DNA of 64,000 nt. It comes from Henckelia pumila (Eukaryota; Streptophyta; Magnoliopsida; Lamiales; Gesneriaceae). The stretch spans positions 11,160,001 through 11,224,000 of the forward strand of contig NW_027331831.1 of NCBI RefSeq assembly GCF_033568475.1, read 5' to 3'. This document shows positions 23,029 to 34,738 of this stretch, piece after piece. The position numbers and the translations under genes are program-made. Positions within the stretch are counted from its first letter, which is position 1; every line of letters starts with the position of its first letter. The notes under the pieces were generated by a model. It was not told where the DNA came from. It saw only the letters and a program-made list of their open reading frames with translations, and made no database searches.

Positions 23029-23037
23029 AATACGTGA

Positions 23038-24237
23038 TGTTGAATCCTAATTTTTGGTGATAAAAAAATAATACATCGTTGTTTTAGATTGGCCGCCACT
23101 TACATGTATACAGGTGTTCAAGAGAACTCTACCGACTCCAACATATCAGCTGACGAATAAGCAGTATCAACTAGTCTTTGTATATCAACCGCTATCTGTC
23201 AACCGAGCTAAGCACATCAACCGATGCATACTCAACTGATCTTGTCAAGGATATCTATTGAACTAACGAGTTGATAAGATACCTTCCGTATTCAAGAAGC
23301 TACGAACTCCCAATTCTCGAAAAGTTGACAAGACAAATTAAATGCAAAGGATGAAGCATTTAAGGAGCCGTCTGATAAAGCAAGGAAAGCCATTAATAGC
23401 ATTTAATATGAAGACACATTGAATAGACCATTTAAGGCGCTCCTAGTACATATATTCTGAAGATATAATCACAGGTCATATTTCAAGGATTGATATCTGA
23501 CACTCAAAGACGTTTCCTACCATTGTCTACAAGAAAAAGACGTTGGAGAAATCGATATAAATATCAGAGCACTTCAACAAGGAAAAGTAAGTCACGCTTA
23601 CAAAGATTTGCATACTTGAGAACTTGAAACCACTTCTCGAATACTCGACTGCTCACTCTACCCTTCGCTTAAAAGCATACCCTTCTCTTAAAAGCATATC
23701 CGATCTATAAAGAGACCTTTTTCAAGGGTTACTTAAATCCAGCTATTGTTTGAAGAACACCATCTGCTACAAGGATTTGAGATTCTAAGCCTTCAAGAAG
23801 CTTAGACATTCTACATCATCAACTGAAGAAAAGTTTGATAAGAACTTAGAATCTTATCACTGTGAATCTAGGAGTTCCATTTTGGGCATTTGATAAGTCC
23901 TAACTTAGATCGGATGTATTGCAAGACGTTGTAATAACCAAAGTCTTCTAGTGTATCCTTTCCGTGTGAAAAAAAGGGTGACGTAGGAGATTGAGCTCCG
24001 AACATCCATAAAAATATCTATGCTTACTTAAGTTACTGCATTACATTATTTCATCATTATCATCTAGTTTAGTAAGAGCTATTTCCGCACTATCCTAAGT
24101 AGCTCTTATATATCTAGCAAGCTAAAGAAAATCGGTTGAGTGAACTAACATTTGCTCAATCATATTTCATTAGAGTTAAAAGTTTTTATAAGTGTGTATT
24201 CACACCCCCCTTCTACACACACATTCGATCCCCAACA
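23038..24237 (+). repeat. Sirevirus-like 5' LTR, 1,200 bp
   Basis: Starts TGTTGAATCCTAA and ends CGATCCCCAACA. A TATA box TATAAATA lies at 23556-23563. The poorly matched primer site TGGTATGAGATAGAG follows at 24240. It is about 90 percent identical to the 3' LTR by eye. The 3' LTR lacks roughly 55 bp present here near 23930-23990. Confidence 0.9.
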
Positions 24238-24281
24238 AGTGGTATGAGATAGAGTTTTTCTTTTAGCTACTGATATTCATC

Positions 24282-26250
24282 ATGACTTCACTAAAAAAAA
24301 TTCCTATGTTATCTAAAGAAGATTATGATGATTGGAAAATACGTATGCAGGCACATCTTTCTGCTCAAGATGATGATATGTGGTACGTCATCACTGATGA
24401 ACCCATGAAGATTCTCAAAATCAACACTTCTGTAGCCGTTTAAGGAGGCGAACCGCAGATGATTGAGAAACCCAGAGCAGAATGGACTAATGAGGATAAG
24501 AAAAAAGCAAATCTTGATAACGTGGCCAAAGACATACTGTACAAAACACTGGAAAAAACATGTTTAGCAAAATCAAGACATGCTCAACTGCCAAAGAAAT
24601 TTGGGAGAAACTTGCTCAACTGTGCGAAGGAAACGATCAAGCCAAGGAAAACAAACTCATTGTAGCCATTCAGATGTTTGAAAATGCCAAGATGAAATCA
24701 GGGGAAACTATGGCTGAGTTTGATGAAAGATTTAGCAATATTATTTGTGAGTTGATTGCTCTCGGAAAGATATATACTAATCGTGAAATTGCTTTGAAGG
24801 TTATGCGAGCATTTCCTAGATAATGGATGTCAAGACCATAGCCATGAGAGAATCAAAGGATCTGAACAAACTAAAGCTTCATGATTTATTTGCAGATCTC
24901 AAGGCGTACGAGTTTGAACTTGGAATCAGAACAGAGGAAGATCTGTCTATCTCAAACCCCACCAAGGCACTAACATCAACTGTCTCACCTCAATCGACCG
25001 AGAAAGCATCAGCAAAGAAGATAGCTGAACAGATGAGTGGCGAAGCAATGTCCCTCTTCATAAAAAGGTTTGGTAAATTTATGCGTAACAATAAAACAAA
25101 ATTTAACAAACCTTATTATAAACAAGACCATACAGAGGATGGTCCTGCATGTTTTAACTGTGTCAAGTAAGGTCACTTCATTGCAGATTGTACGAGCCTA
25201 AGAACGAAGAGAAAAAAGCAGCACTATGAGAAAAGTAAAGGCAAAGAAGGAAGAAGAACATTCCGAAAGAAGAAGGAACAAAGAGTGCTCGTTGAAGACG
25301 AAGGAAAAATCAAATGGGCAAAAATAGAGTCCGAATCAGCCGATACAGATAGCTCATCCGAAGAAAGTGAGGAAGATCAAGTTCAATGTCTTATGACTAA
25401 TTCTCAGCATGAAGAAGACGACACTGAGGTATTTGATTTTTACTCGTCTGAATTTACACAATAAGAACTCATTCAAGCACTTAATGAAATGGTCTCTAAG
25501 TATAAGAAGCTTTCTACATCATTTGAGGAAGCAAAGACAGAAAAGGCATGTCTCATTGATAATTCAAGGGAATCTAGCTGTTTACAGCAAAAAAAACTTG
25601 ACGGTCTAAGGACTAAGATAAACCTGTTGACTTCTGAAAATGATGATATGAAACGATTATTCCAAGCCACTTTGTATGAAAATCAAAATTTTCTTAAAAC
25701 AATCAACTCTTGGAATAATGCTTCTATCTTATTGGATAAGATACATGAGAACCAGAAACAAGCAGGTGATAGAACCGGTCTTGGATATGGCTCAAATGAA
25801 TGTATTCTTACAAAGGAAAATACTCAATCATATTCTAGTAGGAACGATCCTAATGTAATAAGATTTGTTCGATCTAATACGATATATGAACATGCTGAAC
25901 CTAAGATCTATGATGGACAGTCAAGTTGATATGAGAACAAAGGTAAGCATAAAGGACTGGGATATGTGAAGCCTCGAAATCCAAGGAAAAGAGAGACATG
26001 GAACAAATCTAGATTGAATGAACAAAGAAAGGGAAACCAATCTAAGTTCCTGCAGTCGAGGTTTGAACCAAGTCAATCCAAGTACAGGAATCATCGAGTG
26101 ACACAAAACTAGTACTTCAATTGCATGCCTGTTCAAAAATGATACAGACTGGATAACAATGATCAAAAGTTCAAACAACACACTGTAAGATCCAGACCAC
26201 ACACCAGCACACATCGTGCACCTCGACCGACTCACTTTATAGATTCAAAT
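24282..26250 (+). pseudogene. Copia gag, broken
   Basis: Begins at ATG 24282 (MTSLKKIPMLSKEDYDDW, the usual start of plant copia Gag). It shows the capsid-type segment AKEIWEKLAQLCEG and a CCHC knuckle at 25150-25191, interrupted by TAA 25168-25170. After the knuckle a long charged, coiled-coil-like C-terminal tract (25200-25930) follows, as in Sirevirus Gag. Defects include a stop near 24441, a frameshift near 24555, a stop plus frameshift at about 24821, a stop at about 25462, and a stop at 25927. Gag would form the virus-like particle; this copy cannot make it intact. Confidence 0.82.
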
Positions 26251-26404
26251 ACGGGTAAAACCGTTACAGTAATTTAGGCGTGGGTCCTGAAAGGAATAAT
26301 TCAGTTCGGACCCAAATAGATAAGGGTACCATGGTTATATATTCTTCTTGCAGGTAATATCAGTAAAATCAGTCGAGAAGAATAATCCAATATAAAAGAC
26401 AACC

Positions 26405-26748
26405 TGGTATCTCGATAGTGGATGCTCCAGACACATGACTGAAAATAAAGAAATATTATCAAAAATCATCCAATACAAAGGGCCTAAAATAATTTTTGGT
26501 GATAATTCAAAGGGTAAGACCGTGGGTAAGAGTAAGATTACTCACGGTAACATCATTATTAATGACGTATTGCTTGTTGATAACTTATGTTATAATCTGA
26601 TAAGCATTAGTCAATTATGTGATAATGGTCACACTATTGAATTTCACAAACACACATGCACGATCAAATCTAGTAATGGCAAAATCATGTTAACCGGACT
26701 AAGAGAACAAAACACTTATAGGCTAAATTGGAAAGTGAACAACCGTTA
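26405..26748 (+). pseudogene. Copia aspartic protease domain
   Basis: WYLDSGCSRHMT carries the D-S-G catalytic triplet (codons near 26408-26440). It is followed by the typical DNLCYNLISISQLCD segment and ends at a stop at 26746-26748. The protease matures Gag-Pol. The frame differs from that of gag, and the GAG-pre-integrase stretch after it (26750-26895) has several stops. Confidence 0.8.
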
Positions 26749-26895
26749 GTTCCTACGTGTTTTGTTGCTCAAAATGATAAGCAGTAGTTATGACATAAAC
26801 GGCTCAATCATTTGAACTTTAAGTCCATTAAACATCTGAGTAAACATGATTTGGTTCTTGGCATGCCCAAAGGTGATTTAAAAAAAAAATAGAGT

Positions 26896-29253
26896 TTGTT
26901 CGGCTTTTCAGCAGGGCAAACAAGTGAGAGCTACTTTAAAACCAAAGGGTGTATATCTTCTTCTAAATTATTAAACCTGTTACACATGGATCTATTTGGT
27001 CCTATACCGGTCAGGAGCTTAGGGAGAATGAGATATACCTTAATGATTGTAGACAATTACTCTCGTTTCACTTGGGTAATTTTCTTATCGTCCAAAGATC
27101 AAACAATTATTCACCTGATAAAAATTTTTAAACGTTTGCAAAATGAAAAACACACTGGGATAGATCGGATTAGAAGTGATAGAGACATTGATTTTTTAAA
27201 CAAAACTCTTGAATCCTATCTAGATGACAAAGGAATCAAGCATGAGTTGTCTGCTGCTCGGAACCCACAGAAAAATGGTGTTGCTAAAAGACAAAATAGT
27301 ACTCTCAAAGAAGCAGCTAGAACCATGATTGCTGATTCTAACGTATCTCAAAGACTCTGGGCAGAGGCAATTAATACAACATGTTTTATTCAAAACAGAT
27401 CTATGATTAACAAGAAACATAACAAAACTCCATATGAGATATGGAATGACACAAAACCTGATATTTCATATTTTAAAGTATTTGGTTGTACATGCTTCAT
27501 CCACGATAATGAAAAACATCGCTTAAAAGCCTTTGATGCAAAAGCAGAAGAAGACATATTCGTTGGATATTCTTCAGTCAGTCGAGCTTATCGAGTATTT
27601 AACAAAAAGTCACTGACAGTAGAGGAATCTATTCATGTTATTTTTGACGAAGCTACTATATGTGCAGACAAGAATCTAACTGATATCAAAGATCTAGCAA
27701 ACATGCTAGAATCAATTGCTCTAGATGATGAAAGTGACAGTGATGAACCTCCTGTCACAAGGGATGAACCAGGAGAAATGATCATTCAACCGATGGAAGG
27801 AAGAATAGATCAAGATCATGGAGAACAGAGAATTAGAGAAGAAATTATTGAACCCAATAACACAATCAGGAATGAGGACGACACTCCAACAAACCAAAGC
27901 ACAAATCCCCTTGGACCAAGTTTTTGGTGGAGTAAAAATCATCCACCCGAGCTGGTCATTGGTAACCCTATTGCTCCTTTCCGTACACGTAATCAAATGA
28001 TTAAAGAACTACTGCATGCAACATTCATTTCACAGCTAGAGCCTAAGCACATAGATGAAGCCTTACAAGATGCTAGCTGGATTGTAGCTATGAAAGAGGA
28101 ACTAAATCAGTTCACTAGAAACAATGTTTGGAATCTAGTTCCTCGACCAGAAAACCAAAATATTATAAGCACCAGATGGGTGTTTCGCAACAAATTGAAT
28201 GAGGATGGGACAGTGATTAGAAACAAAGCCAGACTGGTTGCTCAAGGATTTAGAAAAGAGGAGGGTATTGACTTTGACGAATCATTCGCTCCAGTAGCAA
28301 GGCTTGAAGCCATCAGGATATTTCTTGCCTATGCCGCTTACAAAAACTTCAAAGTTTATCAAATGAATGTTAAGTCAGCTTTTCTCAATGGGCTACTTCA
28401 AAAAAAAGTGTATGTTGAGCAACCACCAGGTTTTATCAATTCCTCGAGTCCTAATTATGTCTTTAAACTTGATAAAGCTCTTTATGGTTTAAAACAAGCG
28501 CCAAGAGCGTGGTATGACACCTTATCACAGTTTTTATTAGATCATAATTTTTTCATAGGAACAGTCGATAAGACTCTTTTTAAATTTATTAAAGGAGATC
28601 ACATTTTACTCGTTCAAATATATGTAGATGATATCTTATTTGGATCAACTAATCCCCGTTTATGCGAGAAGTTTTCTAAGTTGATGCAGGAACAATTTGA
28701 GATAAGCATGATATGCGAATTGAATTTCTTTCTCGGGCTGCAAGTAAAACAACTTGAGAATGACATCTTCATAAATCAGGAAAAGTATACCAAAGAACTC
28801 ATCAAAAAGTTCGGTATGGAAAATTGCTCTGTCATCTCTACTCATATGAGTGCTTTCATAAAGCTTGATAAAGACGAGGCAGGAGCACCAGTTGAGGTAA
28901 CAATGTATCGAGGTCTCATAGGTTCATTACGTTACCTAACTGCCAGTAGGACTGATATTATATGTTCGTTGTATATCTTTGTGCAAGATTTCAAGCAGCA
29001 CCCAAACAATCTCATTATATTGCTGCTAAAAGAATTATTAAATACCTTAAGGGTACTACAAATATGGGTCTTTGGTACTCCAAAGACTCATAATTTAATC
29101 TTGTTGGCTATTCAGATGCATATTATGCAGGATGCAAGATTTATAGAAAAAGTACTAGTGGATCTTGTCAATTTCTGGGAGATGGACTTATTTCATGGTT
29201 CAGTAACAAGCAAACATCAATTGCCACCTCTACAGCCGAAGCAGAATACTTAG
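26896..29253 (+). pseudogene. Copia integrase and reverse transcriptase (785-codon open frame)
   Basis: The integrase core shows HMDLFGP (first Asp, residue 32) and RSDRDIDF (second Asp, residue 95). At the D-x35-E position the expected Glu is Lys (residue 131, codon 27286-27288), in the motif NGVAKRQN. So the integrase is catalytically compromised even though the frame is open. The reverse transcriptase follows from about 28070 ([22 protein letters not shown]) with an intact YVDD at 28621-28632. After about 28990 a frameshift puts RNase H out of frame, and the last 80 or so codons of this ORF are nonsense. The track start is not a true protein start; it is the first codon after stops in the polyprotein. 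Confidence 0.88.
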
Positions 29254-29566
29254 CAGCTGGCAGTTGCTGTGCTCAAATATTGTGGGTACAACAACAGCTT
29301 CGAGACTATGGAATACAGTCAAGTGAAGCCCCATCTTTTGCGATAACACTAGTGAAATTGCAATCACTCAGAATCCCGTGATGCACTCCAGAACTAAGCA
29401 CATTGATGTACGACATCATTTTATAAGGGAACATGTGCTAAAGAAGGAGATTCAAATCATTTATGTATCTACTGACCAGCAAGCAGCATATATATTCACT
29501 AAACCTCTACCGGACGCTAAGTTCTCTTATTTTCGCAATGTACTTGTCTTAATTGAATTGAGTTAA
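28990..29566 (+). pseudogene. Copia RNase H, frameshifted
   Basis: In another frame this reads [30 protein letters not shown] and, after a second 1-nt shift near 29338, SRTKHIDVRHHFIREHV and FTKPLPDAKF. These are the standard copia RNase H end. The polyprotein terminates at TAA 29564-29566, which marks the end of pol. Confidence 0.82.
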
Positions 29567-29644
29567 GATAAGCATGGGTTTAGGGGTAATACTAAATTTC
29601 ATTAAATAATAATTTCATTACATTGATGCATAAAGAATTTTGTT

Positions 29645-30031
29645 TTACAATAACCCACTACTGAGTCTGTATTCAAAGTAAGCTGCAGAGATTCTGCTTC
29701 TCATCTCTCGACTCCACTCAATTATCCAGCGAGAGAGTGAACCTTGACTATTGCAGGCATCATCCTCAAAGCAGATGTTCTGCATCTCATCTCTTTCTGC
29801 CAAAAGCATCAAGAGTCTCACAGCAGCAGGCCTTATCACTGAACAAGTTCTCTGAGTCCGCAAGGCAAGTTTGCATCGCAGCAATCCTTCAACAGCGTGT
29901 GGATGCATGAGAGATAAACCAGTATGTAGGTTGCGACTTATCTCCTCCAAAAGATACCAGATACGCATGCCTCTTGCAATAACTCTGTTTCTATACCTGG
30001 TCTTTCTTCTCTCAAAATCAGACTCATCCAT
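29645..30031 (-). CDS. Antisense ORF A in the Sirevirus-like element
   Basis: A complete 128-codon minus-strand frame from ATG 30031 to the stop at 29645, opposite to the element's own genes and directly after pol. It starts MDESDFERRKTRYRNRV. It is rich in Arg and Leu, with predicted helices and no motif I recognise. A TATA box TATAAATA lies on the minus strand at 30092-30099, 68 nt upstream of the ATG. Antisense extra ORFs have been reported in several plant LTR elements. No function is known, and coding status rests on frame length, start context and the TATA box. It could be chance, but it is the longest open antisense frame here and has no defect. Confidence 0.5.
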   Translation of the reverse strand: MDESDFERRKTRYRNRVIARGMRIWYLLEEISRNLHTGLSLMHPHAVEGLLRCKLALRTQRTCSVIRPAAVRLLMLLAERDEMQNICFEDDACNSQGSLSRWIIEWSREMRSRISAAYFEYRLSSGLL

Positions 30032-30091
30032 CGTGATTTTATTTATCTTTTATTAAATTAAGTTGTGTTTTCTCATTTTCCTGAAGCACAA

Positions 30092-30099
30092 TATTTATA
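30092..30099 (-). promoter_or_regulatory. TATA box for antisense ORF A
   Basis: TATAAATA on the minus strand, 68 nt before ATG 30031. It is identical to the TATA box of the element's own LTR (23556-23563). Confidence 0.5.
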
Positions 30100-30495
30100 G
30101 GCAAGAAAAAAATAGAAGGCTAAAGGTCCAGCAGGTCAACAGTCACCTACACTGAACCGACGAGAATATCTTCCCAAGATATTGGCACAGACCTTTGATA
30201 AGCCTACTTTATCGATATTCGTGTACTGAGCATTTAATGAAAGATTAAAACAGATACTTTATGCGCTATATTTTTTCTGTTCATTACTTAATTTTAAGCT
30301 TATATCGATTGACAAGTGCTCCTAAATATCTGCTCTCTAGTCACATCATTCTTATTGTTTAAAATTTGTACTACGTGAAAAGGTGTGATAGTAATATTTT
30401 TATACTACAGTTGTGTTCGAAAAATGCATTAAATCAGTAGATAATACACAAAATATTTTATATTCATTCTAACATGAGATTTACACGAGAATCGA

Positions 30496-30924
30496 TTACA
30501 TAAGAGCCCCAAAGGCTGACACTGCTTTAGCAATCTCTCTCTCTACTGCATTCTTCCAAGAGAGCATGAAGAACGTAAGCTCCTTGGTAGGAGAGCGAAC
30601 ATAGCCGATGTCCTCTGACCGAATAAGCTCCAGTCCTTCAAGATCTTTATAGAGAAAAATCAAGTACAAACCCTCAGGACTAAAGATCTTCACCGGATCA
30701 GTAGACCCCAGCTTCTCTTCATATTGTTGCATCTGGCTGGCATAGTCTCTCTCAAAGTTCCCTGAACTCTGTGGATGAACAACAGAAAGATAGAGACGCA
30801 AATCTTCAACCGCCTCTCATTCCTCAACTACTTGGCCAAACACCGTATCTTCATACTCGCGAGATCTCACCCTAGTCAACGCAGCATTGAACTCCTTGGC
30901 TAAATCTCCTCCAGGACCTGACAT
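30496..30924 (-). pseudogene. Antisense ORF B in the Sirevirus-like element
   Basis: A minus-strand frame of 142 codon positions from ATG 30924 (MSGPGGDLAKEFNAALTRV) to the stop at 30496, with one in-frame TGA at codon 36 (30817-30819). The remainder reads cleanly (DLRLYLSVVHPQSSGN, FERDYASQMQQYEEKLG, SAFGALM). It looks like soluble helical protein and matches no family I know. TATAAATA sits 67 nt upstream of the ATG, almost exactly the spacing of ORF A. Both proteins end with a Trp, then charged residues (IIEWSREM; MLSWKNAVERE). That is a weak hint of common origin. Confidence 0.45.
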
Positions 30925-30983
30925 CTTACTTCTCTCAAAATTTTATGCGTGTATTTTGATGTCCTACTAATTTATTGATCTCA

Positions 30984-30991
30984 TATTTATA
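30984..30991 (-). promoter_or_regulatory. TATA box for antisense ORF B
   Basis: TATAAATA on the minus strand, 67 nt before ATG 30924. About 100 bp further upstream lies the 17-bp palindrome GGCGTTTCCGAAACGCC (31090-31106). Confidence 0.45.
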
Positions 30992-31230
30992 TGAACCCAC
31001 AGAAGGTGAAGAGTCGGCATATATCAATCTCACCCGGTCTTTGTCCACTGATATGCTCAAACGTCACAAATCATTATTACGGGCCTGACGGCGTTTCCGA
31101 AACGCCACACACACCCTAATGTTTGACAATCAGATTTCATGCAGACATTGGACTTTGGAACCAACCGCCTTCTTTACATTTTAATATAATAATATAATAT
31201 ATATTTATTTTGTTTATCCTTATCTTGCAG

Positions 31231-33923
31231 CACTCCATCAAAAACTATGAAATCTATTTAGTGTTTCATAAGATTGAAGCCTCCGGACTCCGCAAATTTC
31301 TCAGTTCCGGATCTATGGTTGACTATGAACTAGTCAAGGAATTCTTCGCCTCTGCAAAACTAAATCATGGCAGCATCACTTGTGTCATCAAGGGAAGGCG
31401 TGTGGAGTTCAATCAACACTTCTTTGGTGAAACTTTTGGGTTGCCCACCAGTGTTTTGATGAAATGTGCAGACCTACCTGATGGTAATTCCGATCACTGG
31501 GCAGCTCAGTTCACGTTGGATGGAGCACCTATCAAAGTAAACGGCCTCAAGCAAAGCTTAAAGCCCGCATATCGACTGCTAGCCAACATAGTAGCAAAGA
31601 CACTTTTGGCTAAAACTGGATCTTATGACAAGATCACTCTTGAGAAGTTTCAGTACATGGCCTCCATTTCCTCTCAGTTGAACTTCAATTGGTCGTCTAT
31701 TCTCTACTCTACTCTAGGTGAAATGATTCGAGGCAAGGGACAATCTGAAGGTTTTGCTCTACAAATTTGTCATCTTCTTGTAGCTTTAAGTGTGGAATCC
31801 TCTACTTTTGAAGCCCTGCACGTCTCAAAATGGCTCAATGCAGTTACTATACCCTTGTTCTTGCAAAAAAATCAAGTGACTACTGATCAATTAAGGACGA
31901 TCAAAAGAGAGATCGGGGCATAACAACAACAAGCTGCTATGGGCACTACAGCTCTTCAAATCAAGCGTACTTGAATTAGCAGACACACTGTAATCGTGGA
32001 CTCTGATCTCGATGATGAGTTTAGTGACAATGCTCCTTTGGTCCATGTTTTTGCCAGTTCTTCCCCTTCTCCAAGGAAGAAAACGGCTATCCAGCCATCT
32101 CAACCGAAACCCAAGAGGATTAAGTTGCTCTCAACCGTTCACACTCCAACCTCTCAAGTGACAGAAGCAACAGTAGCAGTCTCCGCCTCGATAGCTCTTG
32201 CTACTCCGACAATTTCTATCTTTCAGCTGACAACCCAGCCCACTGAAAGCAATACAATTACTATTGCACCAATCTTGATGGCAATCTCATCTCCATCAGT
32301 CGCTGCAGTGTTCACCACTACTGATCCCTTCATCAGCACCCACGCTCATTCACTCAAAGGCATCACTCTTATCCAGTTATCAGTTTCAGCTCTCACTACA
32401 ACCGTGACCGATGTTCAGGTCAAAGGCAAAGACATCTTCATACCACCGCCAAAACACCAATCTATAGGAAAAATGGAAGTCCTCCTCATCGTCTCCGGCA
32501 TTCTCAGAGCTGTGCGTTTTAGACTTTGCGAATTTGAAGAATGGATCAACTATCGTTTCAACATCTCATATTCTCAGGTTTTGCATAAGGGTAAGCTAGA
32601 ATACCTCACCAAGTTAGAGAATAAAATGTTCATTCTCACAGCTACCTCACATCTCGAGATTGCCCTCAGCAGATATAAGCTAGTTGATGTCCAACTCTGT
32701 GATAGTCTCGCCCGATATATTCTCGCTCAACAAGAACATAACTTTTAATCAATGAGCAAAACTGCCAAGGATGACGCTGAATTCATCTTACGACTTAAAC
32801 AGTCCGTCGATGTCACTGATACTTTCTTATGAGAATATCGGCTGAAGCACTCTATTCCTCACCCGACGGATGAATACTTGCGTCTGTACCATGAAGAAGT
32901 TCAGGCGATGATTCCAATTTTGGATTCTCACGATAGCTCCGAAGCGCCTGACTTCATCTTCACTTCAGAAGAACATGATTTCATTGCAGCACAAGAAGAA
33001 TGGCCTATGGCATATTCCTCTTTTGATTCTACCGCTGAAGAGCCGACGATATCATGTCCTACCACTATGTCAGAACCTCCACTAATCCAACCAATCACCT
33101 CAGTAGCTGATGATTCTCTTCTTGAGATTCCACTCACTTTGGTATCAGATGTTTTGAAGTCATTATCTGACTTGGATGATGATCAGCCTACATCTCCTCT
33201 TCATGAGATTCACTCGTCTGACTCATCTCCAAACCCGACTGCTGAAGTGTCTCAACCAACTAGTCCTATCAATCCAGTTGATCAGACGTTTAGGATTGAT
33301 ACATCCGCCTTATTGATTCACACAACAATAACACCACTTGCTGAGCACAACATCCTCCCCTATTAAGACTACTGCAGATGCTAAAGCAATCACAATCAAT
33401 GCTTTTAGCAACAACTTTGACAAGCTTGCTTCAGATTTGTTTGTTGAACCCGAATCCTCGACTTATTCTCTGGAACGCATCATCGAAGACCTTCTTTCTA
33501 CAACGCAGAGCCTCAACAATCGCATCCAAGGTCAAGATGCTGGCATTGAAGGCTCTCGATTGGCGATCATCTTGTCTCCAAAGCCTATCCTCTGAGATTG
33601 GAAGATGTGTCACTGAATTGAAAAACTACAAGGAACGTAATATTCGAGCCATGGATACTGTTTCCAAACAAGTATCACAAACTGTTCGTCGCACAAATGA
33701 GCACACCTCCGCACAAATCTCAGTTCTTCAAGCTGACTTGACTGCTCATATTGACTCCCGTATTGACTCCTTCCAAGCCACCATCGGTGCTCAACTTGGA
33801 GAGATCATCTCTCATCTTAACCGTGGTAATGTCAAAAAGGGGGAAGTATCCAGAAAATCAATTGACACTAAACGACAAAAGCAAGATACTCCACAACAAA
33901 GAATGCAAAAACAAAGGAAATAA
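31231..33923 (+). pseudogene. Envelope-like/extra sense ORF of the Sirevirus-like element, broken
   Basis: About 890 codons are readable in three joined frames. From 31231 to 33366 one frame holds with four stops (31921, 31972, 32746, and about 32830). Frameshifts follow near 33340 and 33560, and the frame ends at TAA 33921-33923. The N-terminal domain (EASGLRKFLSSGS, KGRRVEFNQHFFGETFGLP, GFALQICHLLV) resembles the plant-transposon-protein domain found in envelope-like ORFs. A Ser/Thr/Pro-rich middle and a C-terminal coiled-coil-like part (SVSKQVSQTVRR region, 33640-33830) follow. Similar proteins are recalled from Gesneriaceae. The start lacks an ATG but follows a good 3' splice site, TTATCTTGCAG (to 31230), so it was probably read from a spliced RNA. 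Function unknown. Confidence 0.65.
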
Positions 33924-34095
33924 ATATATATCAGGTATATTTATCTTATTTCAGCAACGTAGGTGTAATAGGATTTTATTGCGCTCTATCAATGATTGCT
34001 TGTAACATTCTATGTATCAATGTAATTCATTTTTGCAATGAATTCATCTCGTATACTTTCTTCTTAATGATTTTCGGGGTCTAGGTTTTGTCATC

Positions 34096-34112
34096 ACCGA
34101 AAAGGAGAAAAT
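34096..34112 (+). other. Polypurine tract of the Sirevirus-like element
   Basis: The tract around CGAAAAGGAGAAAA directly precedes the 3' LTR start TGTTGAATCC at 34113. It is the plus-strand priming site. Confidence 0.75.
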
Positions 34113-34738
34113 TGTTGAATCCTAACTTTTGGTGATAACAAAACAATACATCGTTGTTCTATATTGGCCGCCGCTTATATGTATAACATGTGTTCAAGAA
34201 AAGTCTACTGACTCCAACATATCAGCTGACGAATAAGCAGTATCAGCTAATCTTAGTATATCAACTGTTATCTGTCAACCGAGCTAAGAACATCAACCGG
34301 TGCATACTCAACTGATCTTGTCAAGGATATATATTGAACTAACGAGTTGATAAGATACCTTCCGTATTCAAGAAGCTATGAACTCCCAATTCTCGAAAAG
34401 TTGGCAAGACAACTTAAATGCAAATGACGAAGCATTTAAGGAGCCGTCTGATAAAGCAAGGAAAGCCATTAATAACATTTAATGTGAAGACACATTGAAT
34501 AGACCAGTTAAGGCGCTCCTAGTACAGATATTCAGAATATATAATAACAGGTCATATTTCAAGGATTGATATCTGACACTCAAAGATGCTTCCTACCGTT
34601 GTCTAAAGGAAAAATACGTTGGAGAAATCAATATAAATATCAGAGCACTTTAACAAGGAAAAGTAAGTCACGCTTACAAAGATTTGCATACTTGAGCACT
34701 TGAAACCACTTCTCAAATACTTGACTTCTCACTCTACC
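34113..34738 (+). repeat. Sirevirus-like 3' LTR, left part
   Basis: Matches 23038-23660 of the 5' LTR and stops at CTCTACC, where the gypsy element is inserted. Confidence 0.9.

Noticed and set aside
22855..23037. 60-codon frame with poly-Tyr and poly-Ile
   Set aside because: It is a translation of the microsatellite, not a gene.
31996..32748. Independent 250-codon gene
   Set aside because: It is in the same frame as 31210-31923, separated only by two stops, so it is part of one broken envelope-like ORF.
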